Assembly: GCA_046328225.1 (NCBI GenBank)
Contig: JAXLWZ010000002.1
Span: 186,001-250,000, forward strand
Reading direction: 5' to 3'
DNA: 64,000 bases
Source of the DNA: Amarobacillus sp046328225
GTDB lineage: Bacteria > Chloroflexota > Dehalococcoidia > Tepidiformales > Tepidiformaceae
Shown here piece after piece: positions 34,700 through 43,629 of the stretch. The notes beneath the pieces were generated by a model. That model made no database searches. It had not been told where the DNA came from and was given only the letters and a program-made list of their open reading frames with translations. Numbering within the stretch: position 1 is the stretch's first letter; the number at the start of each line of letters is the position of its first letter. The translations under genes and the position numbers were made by a program.

Positions 34700-34727
34700 A
34701 GGCCCGGCCACGCGCCGGGCCTTTTCG
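34700..34727 (+). terminator. Rho-independent terminator after rplL
   Basis: Stem AGGCCCGGC (34700-34708) with GCCGGGCCT (34714-34722), 5-nt loop and a T run. Confidence 0.88.
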
Positions 34728-34796
34728 TTGCCCCTTCGCGGCCGAAATCGTCCCCGCGCTCGCCCACGCGCTCGCCCGAACGTACCATGCGCACCG

Positions 34797-35243
34797 ATGG
34801 CCACGAAGTTCGCCCATGGCGTCGACATCATCGAAATCGACCGCGTCGCCGACGTCATCCGGCGCCACGGCGACCGCTTCCTCAAGCGCGTCTACACCGA
34901 CGACGAAATCGCCCATTGCCGCGGACGCGTGCACGAGCTCGCCGCCCGTTTCGCCGCCAAGGAAGCCGTCATGAAAGCGCTCGGCACGGGCGTCCGCGGC
35001 GTGGGCTGGCGCGATATCGAAGTCCTCCCCAACCGCCGCGGCAAGCCACTGGTGTTCCTCTACGGCCGCGGCGCCGCGCGCGCGCGCCACATCCAGCTGC
35101 GCGGCCTCGAAATCTCCCTGACGCACTCGAAGGAGTACGCCATCGCCTCCGCCGTCGGCGAACGCGCCCTCACCGCCGAGGAAGACACCCCCCGCAAGGG
35201 CGACAACGCCCGCCGCCTGGTCGAGGAAGAGGGCCTGCGATGA
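34797..35243 (+). CDS. acpS: Holo-[acyl-carrier-protein] synthase
   Basis: 148 residues. AcpS motifs: GVDIIEIDRVADVIRRHGDRFLKRVYTDDEI and RFAAKEAVMKALGTG (Mg2+ and CoA binding), then EISLTHSKEYAIASAV. It transfers 4'-phosphopantetheine from CoA to apo-ACP for fatty-acid synthesis. It is about 20-25 residues longer than typical, the surplus being a charged tail (TAEEDTPRKGD). The stop overlaps the nnr start (ATGA). fabF lies two genes downstream. Confidence 0.95.
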   Translation: MATKFAHGVDIIEIDRVADVIRRHGDRFLKRVYTDDEIAHCRGRVHELAARFAAKEAVMKALGTGVRGVGWRDIEVLPNRRGKPLVFLYGRGAARARHIQLRGLEISLTHSKEYAIASAVGERALTAEEDTPRKGDNARRLVEEEGLR

Positions 35244-36799
35244 AGCTCGTCACCGCCGCGCAGATGCGCGAGCTCGAGGCCGCCGCCGTCGCCGCCGGGG
35301 TCACGGAGCGCCAGCTCATGGAAGAGGCCGGGCTCGCCGTCGCCCAGGAAGCGTGGATGACGCTGGGCACGCTCGAAGGCCGGCGCATCGTCGCCCTCGT
35401 CGGGCCCGGCAACAACGGCGGCGATGGCATCGTCGCCGCCCGCCACCTCTACGACTGGGGCGCCGAAGCTACCCTCTACATCCCCCGCCGGCGCCGCGAC
35501 ATGACCCTCGTCGAAGAGCTCGCTCCCCGCGAGATGCAGGTCGTCGCGGGCGAGGACGACGCGGAGGGCCAGCTCCTCGAACAGCTGCTCAACGGCTGCG
35601 ACCTGGTCATCGATGCCCTCCTCGGCATCGGCCAGGAACGCCCGCTCGACCCGGAGGAGCCGGTCGCGAAGCCGCTCATCGCCCTCGCAGCGGCGCGCGC
35701 CGGCTACAACCCGCCGAAGCTGCTCGCCGTCGACCTCCCCACCGGCGTCAACGCCGACTCCGGTTCCGTCGATCCCCTCACGGTCGTGCCCGACCAGACG
35801 ATCACGTTCGGGCTGCCCAAGGTGGGCATGTACCAGGCCCCCGCGAGCGGCAAGTGCGGACGCGTGCAGGTCATCGATATCGGCATCCCGAAGGCCGCCC
35901 AGGATGCCGTGCCGCTGGAGCTCCTGACCGCTCGCTGGGCGCGAACGGCGCTGCCCGCCCGCCCCGAGGACGCGAACAAGGGCACCTTCGGCCGCGTGCT
36001 CATCGCCGGCGGATCGCCGCGCTACCTGGGCGCACCCGTGCTCGCCGCGAAGGGCGCCTATCGCGCGGGGGCCGGCCTCGTCACCATCGCCTGCCCGGCC
36101 GGCCTCGTGCCCGCGCTCGCACCCTCGATCGCCGAAACGACGTGGCTCCCCCAGGCCTCCGCGGCCGACGGTGGCCTCGCGGGCGAAGCGGCCATCGCCC
36201 TGCGCGCGGAGTGGCCGTCCTTCAGCGCGGCCGTCGTCGGCCCCGGCATCGGCGACAGCGAAGCGACCCGCGCGCTCCTCTGGGCGGCGCTCGCCGACAT
36301 CGCCAGTGACCTCCCGCGCGGCGCCGTCATCGATGCCGACGGCCTGAATGCCCTCGCCGCCCTTGCCGACGGCCGCGAACGAACGCCCGCGAACGCCGTC
36401 CTCACGCCGCACCCGGGCGAGATGGCCCGCCTGCTGGGCACGACCGTCGCCGATATCCAGTCACGGCGGCTGGACGCGGCGAAGGAAGCGGCCGCCGCGT
36501 ACGGCTGCGTGGTCGTGCTCAAGGGCGCCCACACGGTCATCGCCGATGCCGCCGGCCGCGTCGCCCTGAGCCCCTACGCCAACCCGCTGCTCGCCACGGC
36601 CGGCAGCGGCGACGTGCTCGCGGGCATGATCGCGGCCTACCTTGCGCAGGGCCTCGAACCGTTCGAAGCGGCGAAGCTCGGCGTCTACCTGCACGCCGCC
36701 ACCGGGGAATCCCTGCGCGAGGAGTACGGCGATTCCGGCCTCCTCGCGAGCGAAATCGCGACGAAGCTCCCACGCGTCGTCAAGGAACTGATGGGCTAA
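35240..36799 (+). CDS. nnr: Bifunctional NAD(P)H-hydrate epimerase/dehydratase
   Basis: 519 residues. The YjeF-N epimerase domain (1 to about 215) includes QLMEEAGLAVAQ, VGPGNNGGDGIVAARHL and AVDLPTGVNADSG. The ribokinase-like ADP-dependent dehydratase (about 245-519) includes LTPHPGEMARLL and TAGSGDVLAGMIAAYL. Together they repair hydrated NADH/NADPH. The start overlaps the acpS stop by 4 bases; acpS-nnr pairing is common in bacteria. Confidence 0.95.
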   Translation: MKLVTAAQMRELEAAAVAAGVTERQLMEEAGLAVAQEAWMTLGTLEGRRIVALVGPGNNGGDGIVAARHLYDWGAEATLYIPRRRRDMTLVEELAPREMQVVAGEDDAEGQLLEQLLNGCDLVIDALLGIGQERPLDPEEPVAKPLIALAAARAGYNPPKLLAVDLPTGVNADSGSVDPLTVVPDQTITFGLPKVGMYQAPASGKCGRVQVIDIGIPKAAQDAVPLELLTARWARTALPARPEDANKGTFGRVLIAGGSPRYLGAPVLAAKGAYRAGAGLVTIACPAGLVPALAPSIAETTWLPQASAADGGLAGEAAIALRAEWPSFSAAVVGPGIGDSEATRALLWAALADIASDLPRGAVIDADGLNALAALADGRERTPANAVLTPHPGEMARLLGTTVADIQSRRLDAAKEAAAAYGCVVVLKGAHTVIADAAGRVALSPYANPLLATAGSGDVLAGMIAAYLAQGLEPFEAAKLGVYLHAATGESLREEYGDSGLLASEIATKLPRVVKELMG

Positions 36800-36806
36800 C
36801 GCCAAT

Positions 36807-36814
36807 GCTATACT
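36807..36814 (+). promoter_or_regulatory. Extended -10 element before fabF
   Basis: GCTATACT at 36807-36814, read as TGCTATACT from 36806, gives a TGN-extended -10 with a strong TATACT just after the nnr stop. A clear -35 is not visible. It implies a fabF-recJ transcript with a leader of about 30 nt. Confidence 0.5.
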
Positions 36815-36848
36815 GCTTGCACACCTTCACCGTTTCCTGGAGCGTTTC

Positions 36849-38099
36849 TTGAGCCGCCGGGTCGTCGTCACTGGCCTTGGCCTCGTCACCCCCGTTGGCC
36901 ACAACGCCTGCGATTCGTGGGATGCCCTCGTCGCCGGCAAGTCCGGCACCGCCCGCATCTCCCTCTTCGATCCCACCGGCTACGACAGCCAGGTCGCGGG
37001 CGAAGTGAAGGACTGGGACGCGGCGAAGTACATGGACCGCAAGGAAGCCCGCCGCGCCGACCGCTTCTCCCAGTTCGCTACCGTGGCCGCCGAGGAAGCG
37101 CTGCGCCACGCCAGCTACACCATCGACCCCGCGGACGGCACGAACGTCGCGGTCGTGATCGGCACGGCCATCGGCGGCATCACCACGCTCATGGCCGAAT
37201 ACGACACCCTGCTCGCGAAGGGCCCCGGCCGCGTGAGCCCGTTCCTCATGCCGATGATGCTGCCCGACATGGCGAGCGGCGCGCTCAGCATTCGCCTGGG
37301 TGCGAAGGGCGTGAACTACTGCCTTGTGAGCGCCTGCGCCAGCGGCGCCGACAGCATCGGCGAGGCCGCCAACATCATCCGCCGCGGCGATGCCGATGTC
37401 GCCATCGCGGGCGGCACCGAAGCCCCGATCACGCCCATCGGCGTCGCCGGGTTCGCCGCCGCGAAGGCCCTCACCGGCCTCAACGCCGAGCCCGAGCGCG
37501 CCTCGCGGCCCTTCGACGCGACGCGCGACGGCTTCGTGCTCGCCGAAGGGGCTGGCGTCCTCGTGCTCGAAGCCGAAGAGCACGCCCGCGCCCGCGGCGC
37601 CCGCATCCTCGCCGAGCTCGCCGGGTACGGCGCCACCTCGGACGCCTACCACATCACCCAGCCCGATGAGCAGGGCGCCGGTTCGACGCGCGCCATGCGC
37701 CGCGCCCTCGCCCAGGCCGGCCTCCAGCCCGACGACATCGGCTATGTGAACGCGCACGGCACCTCGACCGCGCTCAACGACCGCCTCGAAACGTTGGCCA
37801 TCAAGAAGGTCTTCGGCGATTACGCCTACACCCTGCCGGTCAGCTCCACGAAGTCGATGACGGGCCACCTGCTCGGCGCGGCCGGCGCGATCGAGGCCGC
37901 GATCTCGGTTCTCGCGCTCACGCACGGCATCCTCCCGCCAACCGCGACGCTCGTGACACCGGATGACGCCTGCGACCTCGACTATGTGCCCGGCGCGGCC
38001 CGTTCGGCGGCCGGCCTCGAGGCGGTCATGAGCAATTCCCTCGGTTTTGGCGGACATAACGCCAGCCTGGTCTTCCGTCGCTACGAGCCCGCGACTTGA
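36849..38099 (+). CDS. fabF: 3-oxoacyl-[ACP] synthase II
   Basis: 416 residues, KAS II family: RRVVVTGLGLVTPVG, the active Cys in VSACASGADSIGEA (near residue 163), His in YVNAHGTSTALND (near 303) and His in KSMTGHLLGAAGAIEA (near 340), and NSLGFGGHNASLVF. It elongates acyl-ACP with malonyl-ACP. TTG start with GGAG 7 nt upstream. Its stop overlaps the recJ start. Confidence 0.95.
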   Translation: MSRRVVVTGLGLVTPVGHNACDSWDALVAGKSGTARISLFDPTGYDSQVAGEVKDWDAAKYMDRKEARRADRFSQFATVAAEEALRHASYTIDPADGTNVAVVIGTAIGGITTLMAEYDTLLAKGPGRVSPFLMPMMLPDMASGALSIRLGAKGVNYCLVSACASGADSIGEAANIIRRGDADVAIAGGTEAPITPIGVAGFAAAKALTGLNAEPERASRPFDATRDGFVLAEGAGVLVLEAEEHARARGARILAELAGYGATSDAYHITQPDEQGAGSTRAMRRALAQAGLQPDDIGYVNAHGTSTALNDRLETLAIKKVFGDYAYTLPVSSTKSMTGHLLGAAGAIEAAISVLALTHGILPPTATLVTPDDACDLDYVPGAARSAAGLEAVMSNSLGFGGHNASLVFRRYEPAT

Positions 38100-39805
38100 G
38101 CACGCTGGCGCTTTCGCGGCCCGTCTCCCGCTGGCGCCTGCGCGACCCCTTCGCCGCCCAGAAGGGCATCCCGAACTTCCCGCCCATCGTCGCTGCCGTG
38201 CTCGCCGCGCGCGGCATCACCACGCGCGCGCAGGCCGACCTCTTCTACAAGCCGCACCTCGCCGAAGCCCACGACCCGATGCTCCTCCCCGGCATGGACG
38301 AGGCCATCCGCCGCACGCAGCGCGCCATCGCGGACAAGGAGACGATCGCCCTCTACGGCGACTTTGATGTCGACGGCGTGACCTCGATCAGCGTGCTCCA
38401 TACCGGCCTCCGCCCGCTCGGCGCCCGCACCATCAACTACATCCCCGACCGCTTCGCCGAGGGCTACGGCCTCAACAACGGCGCGATCTCGGCGCTTCGC
38501 GCGCGCGGCGCATCGCTGCTCATCACCGCCGATTGCGGCATCAGCAGCGTGAGCGAAGTGGCCCACGCCAACAGCCTCGGCCTCGACGTCATCATCCTCG
38601 ACCATCACACGGTGCCGGATGAGCTCCCGGCCGCCGTCGCCGCCGTCAACCCCAAGCGCCTCGATTCGCCCTATCCCTTCGACGAATTGGCCGCCGTCGG
38701 CGTGAGCTACCGGTACCTGCAGATGCTGTACGAAGCGTACGGCCGCACGCTCGACGAGAGCGCCTTCATCGACCTGGTCGCCCTCGGCACGGTCGTCGAC
38801 GTCGCCCCCCTGAGCGACGAGAACCGCCGCATCGTGACCGAAGGGATCGGGCAGATGCAGCGGCGCCTGCGGCCCGGCCTCGAAGCGCTCGCCGCCATCG
38901 CGGGCACGAAGCCGAACGAATTCAACGCCGAGACCCTGGGCTTCGCCATCGGCCCGCGCATGAACGCCGCCGGGCGCATCAAGCACGCCAATATCGCGCT
39001 GGACCTCATGCTCGCCGAGGACCTGGCCACCGCTCGCCCCATCGCCCAGGAGCTCGATGCCCTCAACCGCCAGCGCCAGCAGGAAACGCTCGACGCCTAC
39101 GCGCTCGCCGAGGAGCTTGTGGGCGCGAACGACGACCCGCTCATCATGGTCGGCCACGAACGCATCCACGCCGGCATCGTCGGACTCGTGGCCTCCCGGC
39201 TGGCCGAACGCTGGCACCGCCCGGCCATCGTCTTCGAACAGGGCGTCGAACACAGCCGTGCCAGCTGCCGCAGCATCCCCGCGTTCGACATCGTCGGCGC
39301 CATCCGCAGGGAGAAGGAGCTGCTTGTGCGCCACGGGGGGCACCGCGCGGCGGCCGGCTTCACGGTCCGCACCGCGGACATCCCCGAGCTGCGCGCGCGC
39401 CTCATCAACACCGCCGCCGAGCTTCTCCCCGCGGACGAGCTGCGCCCGGTCATCGATATCGACGTCGAAACGCCTCTGCGCGCCCTCACCGGCCTCGAGG
39501 TGAAGGGGCTGATGCGCTTCGAGCCGTGCGGCCAGGGCAACCGCAAGCCCGTGCTCCTCAGCCGCGGCGTCCGCATCGCGAAATCGAAGGTCATCGGCAG
39601 CACGGAGGAGCACCTTCGCCTCACCGTGAAGGATGGCCCCCTCACCTGGCCCGCCATCGCCTTCCGCCAGGCCGGCGCCGATACCTCCGGCGACATCGAC
39701 ATCGTCTACTCGCTCACGCGCGAATGGGGCCGCGAAGGCGTCGAGCTGGAGATCCTCGACATGGCCCCCAGCGGCGAACGCCGCCCGCTCGAATTCACCG
39801 CCTGA
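38096..39805 (+). CDS. recJ: Single-stranded-DNA-specific exonuclease RecJ
   Basis: 569 residues with RecJ motifs: YGDFDVDGVTS (I), LITADCGIS (II), IILDHHTVPDE (III, DHH), VALGTVVDVAPL (IV) and HGGHRAAAGFTV in DHHA1, followed by the OB-like C-terminal domain. It digests ssDNA 5' to 3' in mismatch, base-excision and recombinational repair. TTG start overlapping the fabF stop (TTGA). Confidence 0.95.
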   Translation: MSTLALSRPVSRWRLRDPFAAQKGIPNFPPIVAAVLAARGITTRAQADLFYKPHLAEAHDPMLLPGMDEAIRRTQRAIADKETIALYGDFDVDGVTSISVLHTGLRPLGARTINYIPDRFAEGYGLNNGAISALRARGASLLITADCGISSVSEVAHANSLGLDVIILDHHTVPDELPAAVAAVNPKRLDSPYPFDELAAVGVSYRYLQMLYEAYGRTLDESAFIDLVALGTVVDVAPLSDENRRIVTEGIGQMQRRLRPGLEALAAIAGTKPNEFNAETLGFAIGPRMNAAGRIKHANIALDLMLAEDLATARPIAQELDALNRQRQQETLDAYALAEELVGANDDPLIMVGHERIHAGIVGLVASRLAERWHRPAIVFEQGVEHSRASCRSIPAFDIVGAIRREKELLVRHGGHRAAAGFTVRTADIPELRARLINTAAELLPADELRPVIDIDVETPLRALTGLEVKGLMRFEPCGQGNRKPVLLSRGVRIAKSKVIGSTEEHLRLTVKDGPLTWPAIAFRQAGADTSGDIDIVYSLTREWGREGVELEILDMAPSGERRPLEFTA

Positions 39806-40215
39806 TGGCCGACCTTCAGCCCGCGCCGGACTTCGAACGCGCCCTGCGCGAGGCCGAGAACTTCTGCTGGGCGGCGAACATCGCCATCGTCACGCCCGAA
39901 CACCTGCTCGCGGGCGCGCTCAAGGTGCTCGCCGCCGCGGGCACGAGCGGGCTGCCCTCGCTGGAAACACTCGAAGCCGCCCTCCTCGAGACCCACGGCG
40001 CCAGCGACGACGAGCTCGGCCAGCCGGTGATGTTCGGCAGCGCCGCTCGCGCCGCCATCAACCAGACCGCGGCCGAAGCGCGCCAGGGCGGCGTCACCGT
40101 GCTCAGCGCGGCCGTCCTCGCACGCGGCGTCATCGCCTCGGGCGAACTCATGCCCACCTTCTACACCGCGCTCGGCACGACCCGCCCGGCGCTCGTCGCG
40201 GCGCTGGCTGAATGA
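39805..40215 (+). CDS. Stand-alone Clp N-domain-like protein
   Basis: 136 residues. The helical pattern (FERALREAENFCWAANIAIVTPEHLLAGALKVLAAAG, then INQTAAEARQGGVTVLSAAVLARGVI) matches Clp_N-type repeats that cap ClpA/B/C ATPases, but there is no AAA+ domain. The start ATG shares its A with the recJ stop (TGATG), so it is translationally coupled. Such proteins may act as adaptors or scavenging domains; no partner is evident. Confidence 0.72.
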   Translation: MADLQPAPDFERALREAENFCWAANIAIVTPEHLLAGALKVLAAAGTSGLPSLETLEAALLETHGASDDELGQPVMFGSAARAAINQTAAEARQGGVTVLSAAVLARGVIASGELMPTFYTALGTTRPALVAALAE

Positions 40216-40227
40216 TCATCCGCATAC

Positions 40228-40361
40228 GCTATTCCAGCCGTTCGCAACAACCAGCGCGCTATTCCAATTTTGGCCATGAAGTTGGAATAACGCGCGTGCC
40301 TGGTTCCGAGAGCTAGACCAGGGGCCCGGCCTTGTTTCGGATTTGTGCCCAGAATTAGAAT
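40228..40361 (+). promoter_or_regulatory. Repeated TGGAATA half-sites and -10 upstream of the fic gene
   Basis: Copies of one motif in both orientations: CGCTATTCCAG (40228), GCGCGCTATTCCAA (40254-40267), its near-perfect inverted partner TTGGAATAACGCGC (40282-40295) and a weaker AATTAGAATAAGGGCG (40353). The last overlaps a candidate -10 (TAGAAT, 40356-40361) with TTGTTT 18 nt upstream. This looks like an operator array. Confidence 0.6.
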
Positions 40362-40367
40362 AAGGGC

Positions 40368-41543
40368 GTGGACTTTAGCGGCTTCGCTCGGCCGTCCGGG
40401 ACGGGACTGCAGTTGGCCGATTCGAACGGCCGCCCCTATACCGCGTTCGTCCCGGCGCCCTTACCTCCGGAAGCCGAGGCTGATGCCGTGGCCGCGAACG
40501 CGAACGCCCTTGCGGAGGCAAACCACGCCCTGGGCCAACTGGACGGCCTCGGGCTCTTTCTGCCCAATCCCGACCTGCTTGTCCGCCCGTACATGCGCCG
40601 GGAGGCTGTGCTCAGCTCTCGCATTGAAGGCACGCAAACGTCCTTTAGCGACCTGGTGGCCGTTGAAACGATGCCGTCCACCGCGACGGCCGACGCGCGT
40701 GAAGTACTCAATTACATAAGCGCGCTCAACCACGGGTTGCGTCATGTGGCGGCGGAAGGCATCACTGCGGACCTCGTGCGCACTTTGCATCGTCTGCTCA
40801 TGACGAGTGGGCGAGGGGGCGCCTTTGCGGCTCCTGGTGAGTTTCGCATGGTGCAGAACCAGGTCGGCGCGGGGCACGCTTCCCAGGCGCGATACGTTCC
40901 CCCGCCGCCGGATGAGGCCCACGACGGTATGGACGCGCTGTTCGAGTATCTCGTGATGAGTGCCACCAGGACGCAGACGCTGGTGCAGGCCGCATGGCTT
41001 CATTACCAGTTCGAGGCAATCCACCCCTTCCTCGATGGCAACGGGCGCATCGGCCGGCTTCTTGTACCGCTTCTCCTCGCGTGGCGGCGAGGCCTTTCCC
41101 ACCCGCTGCTCTACGTCAGCCCGTTCTTCGAGCGACATCGCCGTGAATACTACGATCGGCTGTTCGCGGTGAGCGCCGAAAGCGACTGGCCCGGGTGGCT
41201 CGGCTTCTTCCTCGAAGCGGTCCGATCGCAGGCCGCCCAGGGTGTCGAACTCGCGCACAGCATCATCGCGCTGGGCCGGACGTGGCATGACCGTCTCACG
41301 GCGGCGCGGGCCACTCAAAACGCCCATCGCGTCGCCGACCTTGTCCACCAGTTCATCGCGGTGGATGCAAGGATGGCAGAACGCATGCTCGGTATATCAC
41401 CGCAGACCGCGTACACCTCGATTCGGTCGCTGGTTGCGGCGGGCATCCTCGAAGAGGCGTTCCCTGATGCCAGGCGCGGGCGTGTCTATCGCGCCCCCGA
41501 ACTGGTGCTCTTGATGGAAGCACCCCCTGGTCTCGGCGCATGA
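40368..41543 (+). CDS. Fic family protein with N-terminal inhibitory motif and C-terminal winged helix
   Basis: 391 residues. A Fic_N region carries an (S/T)xxxE(G/N)-type inhibitory motif (SSRIEG, about 83-88). The Fic core motif HPFLDGNGRIGR is complete at 219-230, with the flap region upstream. A C-terminal winged helix-turn-helix (ISPQTAYTSIRSLVAAGILEE) follows. The complete motif predicts AMP transfer to a protein hydroxyl, held off by the inhibitory Glu. GTG start, no SD, TAGAAT 6 nt upstream: likely leaderless. Codon use and GC are softer than the neighbours, consistent with horizontal acquisition. Its stop overlaps the next start (ATGA). Confidence 0.9.
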   Translation: MDFSGFARPSGTGLQLADSNGRPYTAFVPAPLPPEAEADAVAANANALAEANHALGQLDGLGLFLPNPDLLVRPYMRREAVLSSRIEGTQTSFSDLVAVETMPSTATADAREVLNYISALNHGLRHVAAEGITADLVRTLHRLLMTSGRGGAFAAPGEFRMVQNQVGAGHASQARYVPPPPDEAHDGMDALFEYLVMSATRTQTLVQAAWLHYQFEAIHPFLDGNGRIGRLLVPLLLAWRRGLSHPLLYVSPFFERHRREYYDRLFAVSAESDWPGWLGFFLEAVRSQAAQGVELAHSIIALGRTWHDRLTAARATQNAHRVADLVHQFIAVDARMAERMLGISPQTAYTSIRSLVAAGILEEAFPDARRGRVYRAPELVLLMEAPPGLGA

Positions 41544-42037
41544 AAGCGCGCGAATTCCTGTTCGGCGTCGAGGAGCGTGCCATGGCGGCCCTGCCCGCGG
41601 CCTTCCCCCGCCCCGAGCGCAAGGTCATGTGGACCATCCTCCAGCTGCACTTCGGCGACCCGGATGTCCATTTCGAACTCCAGCCCCAGCCGTCCCGCGG
41701 CCTGGTCGAGCTTGGATTGCACTTCGAGGGCACGCCCGAGGCGAACGACCTCTGGGCCGCCTACATCGCCGAATGTGCGACGGACCTCATCGGTCCCCTT
41801 GGGCCGGACTGGGAGCTGGAGGCGTGGACGCCGAGCTGGCGGCGCCTGCATCGCACCTTCGCCTTCTCGCAGCTCACCGCCGAGCTCGCCGACGAAGTGT
41901 CGGGCGAACTGGCGAAGGCGCTCACGCTGCTGCAGCCGATCATCGCCGCCGTGCCGTTCGACGCTCCGCGGCGCGTGCCGGCGCCCGCACGCGAGGCCGG
42001 GTCGCGCCGCTGGAACAGCCGCAAACCGCGCGCCTGA
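41540..42037 (+). CDS. Hypothetical protein coupled to fic
   Basis: 165 residues, no recognised family. It contains mixed alpha/beta sequence (REFLFGVEERAMAALPAAF; VMWTILQLHFGDPDVHFELQ; WRRLHRTFAFSQLTAELADEVS) and a basic tail (REAGSRRWNSRKPRA). The ATG overlaps the fic stop by 4 bases, so it is translated with Fic, but its GC-rich codon use looks like the host. It could be a Fic partner or an unrelated resident gene. It converges with the nitrilase gene (2-base gap). Confidence 0.6.
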   Translation: MKAREFLFGVEERAMAALPAAFPRPERKVMWTILQLHFGDPDVHFELQPQPSRGLVELGLHFEGTPEANDLWAAYIAECATDLIGPLGPDWELEAWTPSWRRLHRTFAFSQLTAELADEVSGELAKALTLLQPIIAAVPFDAPRRVPAPAREAGSRRWNSRKPRA

Positions 42038-42039
42038 CC

Positions 42040-43578
42040 CTAAAGCGAATACGCCTCCGGGATGCGCCCGCGGACCACATTCGTCGATGGCGCGCGGTTC
42101 TTGTTCCGCGCCATCGCCAGCGACACCGCGCCCGTCATCGCCACGCCGGAGCCCTCGGGCGAAATCTGCAGCGGCGCGCCGTCGGGGGAGATGAGCATGC
42201 CCCCGCCCGGCCAGGCAGCCGCGACGTAGGCCTTATTCTCGTCCGCGCGCGTCCGGGCGACCCGCTCGAGCATCGGGTGCGGGTGGAAGGCCGGCCACGC
42301 GAGGATGTCCGCGCCTTCGAGCCCCAGCCCGCGTGCGACCTCCGGCACGTAGCCCTCGTCGCCGCACAGCACCGCCACGTTCCCGAACGGCGTCGCCACC
42401 ACCGGCGCCGGTGTTTCGCCGAGGTCGATGCCCCGGCCGTGCGTCGGCGTGTGTTCGAAGGTGCCCTCGGGTGTGACCAGCACCGCGGATTGCAGGGCCA
42501 CGCACCCCGTCGTCGCGACCGCCATCGCGATCGCGCCGCCGTGCTCGCGCACCGCCGCTTCGAGCACCGGGAGGCCCACTTCCCAGCCTTCGGGGCCCGT
42601 GGTCCCACCGAACACGGCCATGTCGGCGGACTGCCGCCGCAGGGTCGCGAACCGCGCCGCCATCGTTCGCACGTCGAGCTCGGGCTGCGAAGGCACGATG
42701 GCCACGCGCCCGCCCGCGCGCGGCGCCACCGGTTCGTCCTCGGCCGCGAACGCGGGCAGGCTCGCGATCGGCCGCCGCAGCGTGCCATAGAGCGACGGCC
42801 GCCGCGTCAGCGCAGCGCCCTCCATCGGTTCGATATCGAACACCACGACTGTCTCCCGGTCGCTCGGCGCGCACACGCGGGTCACGCCCAGGGGGTCGAT
42901 GACGGTCGAGCGCCCGGCGTAGACGATGCTGCCGTCCTCCGTGCCCCACTTGTCCGCCGCCGCCACCCAGACGCCGTTTTCGAAGGCGCGCGCGGGCATC
43001 AGGTATTCGCACTGGGTCGTGTTCAGCGAGGCCATGTCCCGCCCCTGCGAGACCCACGCTGTCAGGTCGAGGATCAGCTCCGCGCCGTTCACCCGCAGCG
43101 ACCGCGCGATTTCGGGGATGCGGCTGTCCGCGCAGATGAGGATGCCGAACCGCGCGAAGCCGGCATCGAACACCGGGAACGCCCGCCCCCGCGTGAACCA
43201 GAGCGAATCGAAGTGCCAGAGAAAGCTCTTGTCGTAGCGCCCGCGCACCTCGCCATCGGGCCCGAAGACGAGGCCGCTGTTGGTCAGGGTGCCGTCCGCG
43301 TGGGGCACCGCCATGCCCGCCGCGAGCCAGTAACCGTACTGCCGGGCCTTCGCCGCGAAGGCATCGCGCGCGGTTTCGAACGATGGCACGCCGGGCACGG
43401 CATAGGGGTCCGCGCTTCCCACGTAGTAGGCCGGGTAGCTGCATTCGGGCAGCGCGACCAGCCGCGCGCCGGCTTCGCCCGCCTCGTCGAGCGCACGCAG
43501 CAGGTTCTCAAGGTTCGCGGCGGCGTCGGCGAGGTCGAACGCGCGGGCCTGGCAGAGGGCGATGCGGAATGGCTCCAT
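42040..43578 (-). CDS. Tandem nitrilase-superfamily protein (active plus degenerate domain)
   Basis: 512 residues. Residues 1 to about 265 form a carbon-nitrogen hydrolase with the full triad: Glu in LVALPECSYP, Lys in GRYDKSFLWHFD and Cys in GILICADSRIPE. Residues ~285-512 repeat the fold (RVAIVPSQPELDVRTMAARF; NVAVLCGDEGYVPE). In this second copy the Glu position reads AVFGGTTG and no Lys follows, so it is probably inactive but structural. Single-domain relatives are about 270-300 residues. Substrate amide or nitrile unknown. CATAAT lies 6 nt before the ATG with no SD; the divergent winged-helix gene starts only 51 bases away. Confidence 0.82.
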   Translation of the reverse strand: MEPFRIALCQARAFDLADAAANLENLLRALDEAGEAGARLVALPECSYPAYYVGSADPYAVPGVPSFETARDAFAAKARQYGYWLAAGMAVPHADGTLTNSGLVFGPDGEVRGRYDKSFLWHFDSLWFTRGRAFPVFDAGFARFGILICADSRIPEIARSLRVNGAELILDLTAWVSQGRDMASLNTTQCEYLMPARAFENGVWVAAADKWGTEDGSIVYAGRSTVIDPLGVTRVCAPSDRETVVVFDIEPMEGAALTRRPSLYGTLRRPIASLPAFAAEDEPVAPRAGGRVAIVPSQPELDVRTMAARFATLRRQSADMAVFGGTTGPEGWEVGLPVLEAAVREHGGAIAMAVATTGCVALQSAVLVTPEGTFEHTPTHGRGIDLGETPAPVVATPFGNVAVLCGDEGYVPEVARGLGLEGADILAWPAFHPHPMLERVARTRADENKAYVAAAWPGGGMLISPDGAPLQISPEGSGVAMTGAVSLAMARNKNRAPSTNVVRGRIPEAYSL

Positions 43579-43629
43579 CGCCACATTATGGGTCCCGGCC
43601 CACGCCCTCGCACGGCTATCCTGTTCGGC

